Positions 1 to 5,838 of a stretch of DNA of 7,527 nucleotides are shown here, one piece after another; the first letter of the stretch is position 1, and every line of letters begins with the position of its first letter. Source of the DNA: Bacteroidota bacterium. GTDB taxonomy: Bacteria > Bacteroidota > Bacteroidia > Bacteroidales > B39-G9. The position numbers and the translations under genes are program-made. Below the pieces are notes generated by a model that ran no database searches, was not told the origin of the DNA, and was given only the letters and a program-made list of their open reading frames with translations. The stretch is taken from NCBI GenBank assembly GCA_030592465.1, contig JAUVJB010000146.1, positions 1 to 7,527 of the forward strand, read 5' to 3'.

Positions 1-1
1 A

Positions 2-64
2 AGTAACGCCACAGAATTACACGGGGATTTAAAACTAAAACATTATCTCATTATTCAAAATTGA
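2..64 (+). CDS. Possible 3' end of an upstream gene (partial)
   Basis: One frame is open from the window edge to a TGA at 62-64 and would encode the last 20 residues of a protein (SNATELHGDLKLKHYLIIQN). The TGA lies 6 bases before the TTG chosen as the start of the ABC exporter, a spacing typical of an operon. The peptide is too short to assign to a family, and an open frame of 20 codons can arise by chance. The other two forward frames are closed early (TAA at 4-6 and at 30-32), so if an upstream gene on this strand runs to the exporter, this is its frame. Confidence 0.3.
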   Translation, partial: SNATELHGDLKLKHYLIIQN

Positions 65-70
65 TTTATC

Positions 71-1891
71 TTGAAAAAATTTACAAAAATCCTTAAATAT
101 GTAATACCTTACTGGAGAAAAGCAGTTTTAAACGTTACATTTAATTTACTGTCAATTGGTTTTTCATTAGTTTCAGTAACAATGGCAATTCCTTTTTTAG
201 GAATTCTTTTCAAAAATGAATCGATTGTTAACTCAGTAAAACCTTTTACTTTTTCAGTAGCTTCAATAAAAGAATATTTTTATTACTATCTAAGCCAAAT
301 GATTATTGACAAAGGTCCTGCTATGGCATTGTTTTTTGTTAGTATTTTAATTGTTTTAATGACTTTTTTTAAAACATTTTTTAAATACCTTGCAATGTAT
401 TTCTTATCACCAATAAGAAACGGAGTAGTTCGAGATATTAGAAATTCTATTTATACCAAAACTTTACATTTACCACTTTCGTATTTTTCAGAAGAGCGAA
501 AAGGAGATATAATCTCCAGAATGACGAGTGATGTGCAGGAAATTGAATGGTCAATAATAAGCTCGCTTGAGATGATTTTTCGAGACCCTGTTTCAATAGT
601 AATTTATCTTGGTGCATTATTTTTTATGAGTACTAATCTTACTTTATTTGTTATTGTTTTACTACCATTAAGTGGTATTATAATAGGACAATTAGGGAAA
701 AAATTAAGAAAAAAATCATTTATAGCTCAAACAAAAATGGGTTCCATTCTATCAATTATTGAGGAGACTTTAGGTGGACTTCGTATAATTAAAGCCTTTA
801 ATGCAGAAACAAAAACTTCAGATAAATTTTATAGGGAAAATAACTCTTACACTAAAGTAATGACAAGCATGTTGCGTCGTCGTGATTTGGCAAGTCCTTT
901 AAGTGAGTTTCTCGGAACTGCGGTTATGGTTGTTATTATGTGGTATGGTTCATCTTTAGTGTTAGATGATAAAAGTGCATTAACATCTCAGGAGTTTATC
1001 GGATATTTAATGTTATTTTATTTACTTATTGCTCCTGTTAAATCTTTCTCAGCAGCTTTCTATAATATTCAAAAAGGCATGGCTTCAGCCGATAGAATTG
1101 ATGCAATTCTATTATCAAAACAAGAGATTAAAGAAAAAAGTAATGCAAAATCAATTAAAGATTTTTCTGCATCAATAGAATATAAAAATGTTACTTTTAG
1201 TTATATAAAAGACAAAGTTTTAAAAGATATTAATATTAAAATTGAAAAAGGAAAAAAAATTGCTCTCGTTGGACAGTCCGGTTCAGGCAAATCAACTTTA
1301 GTTGATTTATTACCGCGTTTTTATGATGTCTCAAAAGGTGATATATTAATTGACGGTGTTTCTGTTAAAGATTATAAAATTTTTGACCTTCGCAACTTAA
1401 TGGGTAATGTTAATCAAGAATCAATTCTTTTTAACGATAATGTTTTTAATAATATATCTTTTGGTGTTGAAAATGCAACACAAGAACAAGTTATTGAAGC
1501 AGCTAAAGTTGCTAATGCTCATGAGTTTATTGAAAAAATGCCCGAAGGATATCAAACGAATATTGGTGACCGTGGCAGTAAACTTTCCGGTGGTCAGCGA
1601 CAAAGAATTAGCATTGCTCGTGCTGTGTTAAAAAATCCGCCTATTATGATTCTCGATGAGGCTACTTCTGCTCTTGATACTGAATCGGAACGTTTAGTTC
1701 AGGATGCTCTTGAAAATCTTATGAAAAATCGAACTTCTATTGTTATTGCTCATCGTTTATCAACTGTAGTTAATGTTGACGAAATTTATGTTTTACAAGA
1801 TGGTGTAATTATTGAAAAAGGTAAACATAAAGATTTAATAAAGCTTGATGGTGCTTATAAAAGACTTTATGAACTTCAATCGTTTTCATAG
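71..1891 (+). CDS. ABC exporter, fused membrane and ATPase domains (MsbA-like)
   Basis: This is a half-size ABC exporter of 606 residues that would act as a homodimer in the inner membrane. Residues 1-340 form a type 1 exporter membrane domain with about six helices (near 18-47, 83-112, 160-185, 188-208, 276-298 and 308-330). Residues 370-606 form the ATPase domain. It has a complete motif set: Walker A GQSGSGKST (401-409), Q-loop Q449, signature LSGGQ (505-509), Walker B ILDE with D529 and E530, a SALD D-loop, and the switch histidine H561. It therefore looks catalytically competent. The start is a TTG: an in-frame stop at 62-64 leaves no upstream ATG, and the protein then begins MKKFTKILKY, as expected for this family. 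Bacteroidota relatives are usually annotated as lipid A or lipid flippases of the MsbA type. The cargo cannot be read from the sequence, and peptide or drug export remains possible. It converges with the DUF58 gene, and repeat R1 starts directly after its stop codon. Confidence 0.93.
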   Translation: MKKFTKILKYVIPYWRKAVLNVTFNLLSIGFSLVSVTMAIPFLGILFKNESIVNSVKPFTFSVASIKEYFYYYLSQMIIDKGPAMALFFVSILIVLMTFFKTFFKYLAMYFLSPIRNGVVRDIRNSIYTKTLHLPLSYFSEERKGDIISRMTSDVQEIEWSIISSLEMIFRDPVSIVIYLGALFFMSTNLTLFVIVLLPLSGIIIGQLGKKLRKKSFIAQTKMGSILSIIEETLGGLRIIKAFNAETKTSDKFYRENNSYTKVMTSMLRRRDLASPLSEFLGTAVMVVIMWYGSSLVLDDKSALTSQEFIGYLMLFYLLIAPVKSFSAAFYNIQKGMASADRIDAILLSKQEIKEKSNAKSIKDFSASIEYKNVTFSYIKDKVLKDINIKIEKGKKIALVGQSGSGKSTLVDLLPRFYDVSKGDILIDGVSVKDYKIFDLRNLMGNVNQESILFNDNVFNNISFGVENATQEQVIEAAKVANAHEFIEKMPEGYQTNIGDRGSKLSGGQRQRISIARAVLKNPPIMILDEATSALDTESERLVQDALENLMKNRTSIVIAHRLSTVVNVDEIYVLQDGVIIEKGKHKDLIKLDGAYKRLYELQSFS

Positions 1892-2031
1892 TTAGTATTT
1901 GCAAGAAAACGCCAATAACTGCGTTATACTTGTCTTAAAAATCAGTCATTTACTTTAGTAAACTCCTGATTTTTATCCGCCAGCTGGCGGATCGCAAGCC
2001 TTGTTCTTGACGTTTTCTTATCAAACACTTA
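1892..2031. repeat. Intergenic structured repeat R1 with terminal inverted repeats
   Basis: This 140-base element fills most of the convergent gap. Its left end (1892-1913) reads TTAGTATTTG-CAAGAAAACG-CC. Its right end (2009-2031), read on the other strand, is TAAGTGTTTG-ATAAGAAAAC-GTC. Within these ends, 1903-1919 and 2003-2019 form a 17-base inverted repeat with two mismatches. Inside are a hairpin (1937-1974) and an 18-base perfect palindrome (1975-1992, ATCCGCCAGCTGGCGGAT). No reading frame of note is present. The same terminal sequence occurs in R2 and R3, but the interior here is different. It starts on the first base after the ABC exporter stop codon. A MITE-like or REP-like element is the best description. 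No clear target-site duplication flanks it. Confidence 0.75.
1937..1992. terminator. Possible bidirectional terminator inside R1
   Basis: AAAAATCAG (1937-1945) pairs with CTGATTTTT (1966-1974), and TTTACT (1949-1954) pairs with AGTAAA (1957-1962) across a three-by-three internal loop. The arms carry an A-run on one side and a T-run on the other, so both strands read stem-then-T5. That suits the convergent gap between the ABC exporter and the DUF58 gene. The adjoining palindrome at 1975-1992 could form a second, GC-richer hairpin. The stem is AT-rich, so strength is uncertain, and the terminator role is inferred. Confidence 0.35.
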
Positions 2032-2061
2032 TATTTCTATGAGTTTTCTTTCTGACTCTAG

Positions 2062-2982
2062 TTAATGTAATTTCTTTCTTTTTATCAGATAAGACAATAA
2101 AACGTCTTTAAAGTCAGCATTGATATCTGCTTCAACTAAGTCGATTTTATATTGACCACATTTTAATTTTATTTGGGTATAATAATCGTTTATGCTTTTT
2201 GTGTAATCGTTTCGCACATCGTTTGGATTAAATTTTAGGCTCTCTCCTGTCTCCATATCAATAAATTTATATGGTCTGTTTTTGTATTGAAAATTTTGTT
2301 CAAGTTTTTTATCAATAACATGAAAAAGAATTACTTCATGTTTTTTATAGCGTAAATGTTCAAGTGCGGAAAAAATTTCATCAGGATTTTCACTGTCCAT
2401 CATATCACTAAATATAATAATTAACGAACGTTTGTGTATATTCTCTGCTATTTGATGTAAAGTTTTTGAGCCTTTTGTTTTTTTGTTAAATTGCTCATTA
2501 TCAGCTAATAACAAACTGCTAAGTTTACTATATAACATTTTTGAGTGCACTGACGATAAGCGGGCATTAGTATGAAGTTCAATATCATCTGAAAACAATG
2601 TCAAGCCTACGGCATCTCTTTGTTTTCTCAATAAATGAATTAAAGCAGCAGCACAATAAACCGAAAACGATAATTTGTTAATTCTTTTATCGTTATTTGG
2701 AAATAACATTGATGATGATGTGTCAATAATAATATGACTTCTTAAATTTGTTTCTTCTTCGTATCGTTTAACAAAGAGTTTTTCTGTTCTTGCATATAAT
2801 TTCCAGTCAATATGTTTTATTGATTCCCCTTTATTATATATACGATGTTCGGCAAACTCAACAGAAAATCCATGAAAAGGACTTCGGTGTAATCCTGTTA
2901 TAAAACCCTCAACTACTTGTTTTGCTATAAATTCAAGATTATCAAACTCCTGAAGTTGCTGTATGTCAATAATATTTTTCAA
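2062..2982 (-). CDS. DUF58 family protein with vWA-like fold
   Basis: This 306-residue protein belongs to the DUF58 family, which has a von Willebrand A-like fold and is often encoded beside MoxR-type ATPases. The family-typical block GESIKHIDWKLYARTEKLFV occupies residues 52-71 and is followed by KRYEEE. A MIDAS-like DxSxS motif is present at D87, S89 and S91 (IIIDTSSSM), and a second candidate metal-site aspartate is D193 (IIFSDMMD). There is no signal peptide or membrane helix, so it should be cytoplasmic. The start is a TTG at 2982: an in-frame TAA lies four codons upstream and there is no ATG between, while relatives begin close to this point. The precise function is not established; in MoxR-linked cases a chaperone-like or metal-dependent assembly role is proposed. 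No MoxR, BatA or BatB gene is visible here. The gene converges with the ABC exporter and diverges from the first amylase gene. Confidence 0.88.
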   Translation of the reverse strand: MKNIIDIQQLQEFDNLEFIAKQVVEGFITGLHRSPFHGFSVEFAEHRIYNKGESIKHIDWKLYARTEKLFVKRYEEETNLRSHIIIDTSSSMLFPNNDKRINKLSFSVYCAAALIHLLRKQRDAVGLTLFSDDIELHTNARLSSVHSKMLYSKLSSLLLADNEQFNKKTKGSKTLHQIAENIHKRSLIIIFSDMMDSENPDEIFSALEHLRYKKHEVILFHVIDKKLEQNFQYKNRPYKFIDMETGESLKFNPNDVRNDYTKSINDYYTQIKLKCGQYKIDLVEADINADFKDVLLSYLIKRKKLH

Positions 2983-3011
2983 AATGAGGTATTAAATGTT
3001 AATAATCAACG

Positions 3012-3057
3012 AATTTTGTAATTAATTTTTACTTTCTAAAAATATAATTACAAAATT
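3012..3057. promoter_or_regulatory. Long AT-rich hairpin in the divergent intergenic region
   Basis: AATTTTGTAATTA (3012-3024) is the exact reverse complement of 3045-3057. Immediately inside, ATTTTTA (3025-3031) pairs with TAAAAAT (3037-3043). This gives a 20-base-pair stem with one bulged A (3044) and a CTTTC loop (3032-3036). It lies between two divergently transcribed genes, 30 bases upstream of the DUF58 start and 58 bases upstream of the amylase start. That position fits an operator or a dyad bound by a symmetric regulator. A terminator or insulator role is also possible. No regulator gene is adjacent. Confidence 0.45.
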
Positions 3058-3060
3058 GCG

Positions 3061-3068
3061 TATATTTA
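3061..3068 (+). promoter_or_regulatory. Weak candidate -7 box for the first amylase gene
   Basis: TATATTTA matches seven of eight positions of the Bacteroidota -7 consensus TAnnTTTG. It lies 46 bases upstream of the ATG and directly after the hairpin. I see no TTG at the usual -33 distance, and the region is so AT-rich that such matches are expected by chance. Confidence 0.2.
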
Positions 3069-3114
3069 GCAATTAAACAAATTTTATTCAGGTTAAAAAT
3101 AAATACATAAAAAA

Positions 3115-5487
3115 ATGGTTAGAAAAATTTTTACATTATTGCTGGTAGTTTTATTGTTTTCATGTCAAAACAATAATAATAAGATGAAAATACCTCAGAA
3201 ATCAAAAATTTTTGGGCTTGCAACACCAATTTATCTTAATCAAGATAAAACTATTATTCATTTATCTGATTTTTTTCTTGATGTTACAAAAGTTGATTCA
3301 ATTAAAGTTGATAGTAATTTATTAACAAATCTGGCATCTGACAAAAAATCTTTAACTATTAAAACAAAAAATAATAGTTTACCTCAACTTTCTTGTCTTA
3401 ATATTTGGTCTGATGGATTTAGGTATGATATTCTTGTTAAAAAAACACGTAAAATAAATTATAAAATTCAATTTGATGCTAATGGTAAAAAATATTCAAA
3501 AGTACAAATTGCAGGAGATATAAACGGATGGAATCCTAAAGCAACCAATTTAACAAATAATAATGATATATGGCAAACCGAGCTTAGTTTAAATCCGGGT
3601 AAATATAGTTATCAAATTGTTTTAGACGGCAAATGGATGCTTGACCCTAATAATAAAGATTCTGTTGATAATAACCAAGGTGGTTTCAATTCGGTTATGA
3701 AAGTAGGAAATTTTAATCCTGAACTTTGCCCTGAGTTGTACACTGAAAATTATACAGATAAAGAGATTAATATAGCTTGTAATAATAAAGTTGATAAATT
3801 TTATGTCTTTTGGCAAAATTTTAAATTATCAGACAGATTTGTTAGGAATGACAGTAACACAATAAGCATTACAATACCTGAACAGGCAGAAAATTATAAA
3901 CGTTCATTTATTCGAGTTTGGGCTTATAACCAACATGGCGCTTCAAACGATATTTTAATTCCTCTTGATAATGGAAATGTAATAAGCAATACAAAAGAAC
4001 TTACCCGAAGTGATAAGCAGGCATTAGTCATGTATTTTTTAATGGTCGATCGTTTCAATAATGGCGATAAAAATAATGACCATCTTTTAAAAGACCCTGA
4101 TGTTTTACCTAAAGTAAATTATTTTGGTGGTGATATCGCAGGTGTTTTACAAAAAGTTAAGCAAGGTTATTTTTCCGACTTAGGCGTAAACACTATTTGG
4201 ATATCACCCATTGCACAAAATCCACTTGGAGCTTATGGAGAAAATTCTGACCCTCACACAAAATTTTCAGGCTATCATGGTTACTGGCCTATTTCTTCAT
4301 CAAAGGTTGATTATAGGTTTGGCACAAGTGACGAACTTAAGAATTTTATTAACATAGCTCATAAAGATAATTTTAATGTTCTTTTAGATTATGTTTCAAA
4401 TCATGTTCATAAGAATCATCCTTTATATAAACAACATCCTGATTGGGCTACTTCATTATATCTGCCTGATGGAACAAAAAACCTCGAAAAATGGGATGAA
4501 TACAGGTTGACAACTTGGTTCGACACTTTTTTACCTACATTAGATTTTTCAAAACCTGAAGTTGTTGATTTAATGACCGATTCTGCTGTTTATTGGATAA
4601 AGACTTTCGACTTCGACGGATTTCGTCACGATGCTACCAAACATATTCCCGAAGTCTTTTGGCGAACTTTAACTAAAAAACTTAAACTCCAAATACCTGC
4701 AAGCAAAACTATATATCAAATTGGCGAAACTTATGGAAATAGAGATTTAATAGGAAGTTATGTAAATTCGGGTGAATTAGATGCTCAATTTGATTTTAAT
4801 GTTTACGACGATGCTGTTGCGGTTTTTGCTAAAGATGACCAATCATTTGTGCGATTAAAAAATTCAATACTTCAAAGTTTTTTATACTATGGTGATCATA
4901 ATCTGATGGGTTATATTACAGGAAATCAAGACCGTGGACGATTCATATCTTATGCAAGCGGCGATTTATTATTTAACGAAGATGCTAAAAAAGCCGGATG
5001 GAATCGTGATATTGAAGTTACTAATACTGTTGGTTATAAAAAACTTACTTCATTAACTGCTTTTATTATGACAATACCCGGAGTGCCGGTTATTTACTAT
5101 GGCGATGAAATTGGTATGCCCGGAGCTAACGACCCTGACAATAGAAGAATGATGCGTTTTGATAATTTAAAACCCGAAGAAGCTAAGGTGAAAGAAATTA
5201 CTACAAAATTAATTCATTTACGACGAAATAATTTATCGCTTATTTATGGAGATACTAAAATTCTTAAAACATCTGATAAGACTTTTGTTTATTCGAGAAC
5301 GTATTTTAATAAAATTGCTGTCATAGTTTTTAATAAAGATAATATTGAAAAGAATATTTCGTTTAATATACCCGAACAGTTTGAAAATACTAATCTAAAG
5401 TCAAATTTTAATTCGGATTTTAGTCTTGAGAAAAATAAAATAAATATTAAATTGCAAGCTAATTCGTTTGAAGTACTAACTAATTAG
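3115..5487 (+). CDS. Multidomain GH13 alpha-amylase-family lipoprotein with CBM48-like domain
   Basis: This 790-residue protein is predicted to hydrolyse alpha-glucans such as starch, glycogen or maltodextrins. A lipoprotein signal ends at the lipobox LFSC, with C17 as the lipidated residue. The following residues (QNNNNK) lack the acidic surface-export signal of Bacteroidota, so a periplasm-facing anchor is likely. A beta-rich N-terminal part is followed by a CBM48-like glycogen-binding module at about 115-182 (VQIAGDINGWNP, then YSYQIVLDGKWMLDPNN). A second beta-type linker domain spans about 200-300. The GH13 barrel begins near 306 (MYFLMVDRF), and a C-terminal beta domain covers about 705-790. 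Catalytic regions are D425 to H430 (DYVSNH), nucleophile D506 (DGFRHD), acid/base E538 (IGETYG) and transition-state D606 (TGNQD). Region IV reads NQD rather than the usual NHD. The enzyme looks active, but substrate and product size cannot be told from sequence. Repeat R2 begins at its stop codon. Confidence 0.92.
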   Translation: MVRKIFTLLLVVLLFSCQNNNNKMKIPQKSKIFGLATPIYLNQDKTIIHLSDFFLDVTKVDSIKVDSNLLTNLASDKKSLTIKTKNNSLPQLSCLNIWSDGFRYDILVKKTRKINYKIQFDANGKKYSKVQIAGDINGWNPKATNLTNNNDIWQTELSLNPGKYSYQIVLDGKWMLDPNNKDSVDNNQGGFNSVMKVGNFNPELCPELYTENYTDKEINIACNNKVDKFYVFWQNFKLSDRFVRNDSNTISITIPEQAENYKRSFIRVWAYNQHGASNDILIPLDNGNVISNTKELTRSDKQALVMYFLMVDRFNNGDKNNDHLLKDPDVLPKVNYFGGDIAGVLQKVKQGYFSDLGVNTIWISPIAQNPLGAYGENSDPHTKFSGYHGYWPISSSKVDYRFGTSDELKNFINIAHKDNFNVLLDYVSNHVHKNHPLYKQHPDWATSLYLPDGTKNLEKWDEYRLTTWFDTFLPTLDFSKPEVVDLMTDSAVYWIKTFDFDGFRHDATKHIPEVFWRTLTKKLKLQIPASKTIYQIGETYGNRDLIGSYVNSGELDAQFDFNVYDDAVAVFAKDDQSFVRLKNSILQSFLYYGDHNLMGYITGNQDRGRFISYASGDLLFNEDAKKAGWNRDIEVTNTVGYKKLTSLTAFIMTIPGVPVIYYGDEIGMPGANDPDNRRMMRFDNLKPEEAKVKEITTKLIHLRRNNLSLIYGDTKILKTSDKTFVYSRTYFNKIAVIVFNKDNIEKNISFNIPEQFENTNLKSNFNSDFSLEKNKINIKLQANSFEVLTN

Positions 5488-5634
5488 TGCCGGCACGAAA
5501 ACCCGTAAAATTTTAGTTGTGCTGTCATTTCGAACGAAGTGAGAAATCTCATTCAACTTATATACACTATGTTATGAGATTTCTCCTTTTAGTCGAAATG
5601 ACAAAATGGGCGTTTTCGTGCAAACACTAATTAG
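5480..5634. repeat. Intergenic structured repeat R2 with GTCATTTCGA core
   Basis: The ends 5480-5502 and 5612-5634 form a 23-base inverted repeat with three adjacent mismatches. Each begins CTAATTAGTG and finishes GCACGAAAAC. The left end overlaps the last codons and TAG stop of the first amylase. Inside is a second inverted repeat, 5524-5551 against 5575-5602. Its two perfectly paired blocks are GTCATTTCGA with TCGAAATGAC, and AGAAATCTCA with TGAGATTTCT, separated by an unpaired stretch. The GTCATTTCGA...AGAAATCTCA core resembles an intergenic repeat known widely in Bacteroidota; that comparison is from memory. A 10-base palindrome GTGCCGGCAC sits at 5487-5496. It is not coding and probably ends the amylase transcript in a folded structure. 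R2 shares its terminal sequence with R1 and R3. Confidence 0.8.
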
Positions 5635-5671
5635 AGTCTGTCTATAAAGTTATTGAAATTTTGTTTAAGTT

Positions 5672-5714
5672 GTCATTTCGAGCGATAGCGAGAAATCTCA
5701 TTCAACTTATATAC
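5672..5714 (+). repeat. Half copy of the R2 core
   Basis: This 43-base segment repeats 5524-5565 in the same orientation. It starts GTCATTTCGA, continues with AGAAATCTCA and ends TTCAACTTATATAC. The two copies differ only in the short stretch between the first two blocks (GCGATAGCG here, ACGAAGTG in R2) and by one base in length. The complementary right arm found in R2 is missing: the sequence switches at about 5715 to the TTTCGGATT palindromes. The ends shared by R1, R2 and R3 are also absent. It looks like a broken copy interrupted by, or joined to, another repeat. Confidence 0.8.
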
Positions 5715-5718
5715 GTTC

Positions 5719-5796
5719 GCTCTTTCGGATTTAAAATCCGAAAATTCTGTGTTGCTTTCATTTATTTATACTTTCGGATTACAAATCCGAAAGAGC
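5719..5796. repeat. Paired TTTCGGATT palindromes forming a large inverted repeat
   Basis: GCTCTTTCGGATTT (5719-5732) is the exact reverse complement of 5783-5796. Each end also carries its own palindrome: 5723-5743 (TTTCGGATTT, one A, AAATCCGAAA) and 5772-5792 (TTTCGGATT, ACA, AATCCGAAA). The segment can therefore fold either as one long stem or as two separate hairpins. It contains no reading frame and lies 42 bases upstream of the second amylase start, so it may affect the leader or promoter of that gene. Similar TTTCGGATTTGTAATCCGAAA units occur in Bacteroidota intergenic DNA as I remember it. Confidence 0.75.
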
Positions 5797-5808
5797 AGCA
5801 TACTTTTT

Positions 5809-5816
5809 TATGTTTA
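5809..5816 (+). promoter_or_regulatory. Weak candidate -7 box for the second amylase gene
   Basis: TATGTTTA matches seven of eight positions of TAnnTTTG and ends 22 bases before the ATG. The -33 position would fall within the preceding inverted repeat, and no TTG is visible there. Chance is a real alternative in DNA this AT-rich. Confidence 0.2.
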
Positions 5817-5838
5817 ATATAAAAATCAAAATTCAATT

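Noticed and set aside
1407..1631. Reading frames of 74 and 60 codons inside the ABC exporter (the second on the - strand, 1421-1603).
   Set aside because: They overlap the motif-rich ATPase domain in other frames, show low-complexity composition and have no family features. They are shadows of the real gene.
3622..3816. A 64-codon - strand frame inside the large amylase.
   Set aside because: It lies opposite the CBM48-like and linker region of a clearly real gene and has no recognisable features.
5479..5634. ACTAATTAG occurs on both sides of R2 (5479-5487 and 5626-5634) and looks like a 9-base target-site duplication.
   Set aside because: CTAATTAG is its own reverse complement, so direct and inverted repeats cannot be told apart, and the TTAGT part also occurs at the ends of R1 and, nearly, R3. 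It is better read as part of the terminal inverted repeat. A shorter duplication such as AATT is possible but unproven.
5635..5671. GAGTCTGTCTATAAAG-type sequence as the end of an insertion sequence.
   Set aside because: No matching second end and no transposase remnant are visible in the window, so the assignment cannot be supported.
5524..5714. Two 42-43-base direct copies as a minimal CRISPR array.
   Set aside because: Only two copies exist, one is part of a larger hairpin with its own terminal repeats, and there are no cas genes. The cores match intergenic repeat families.
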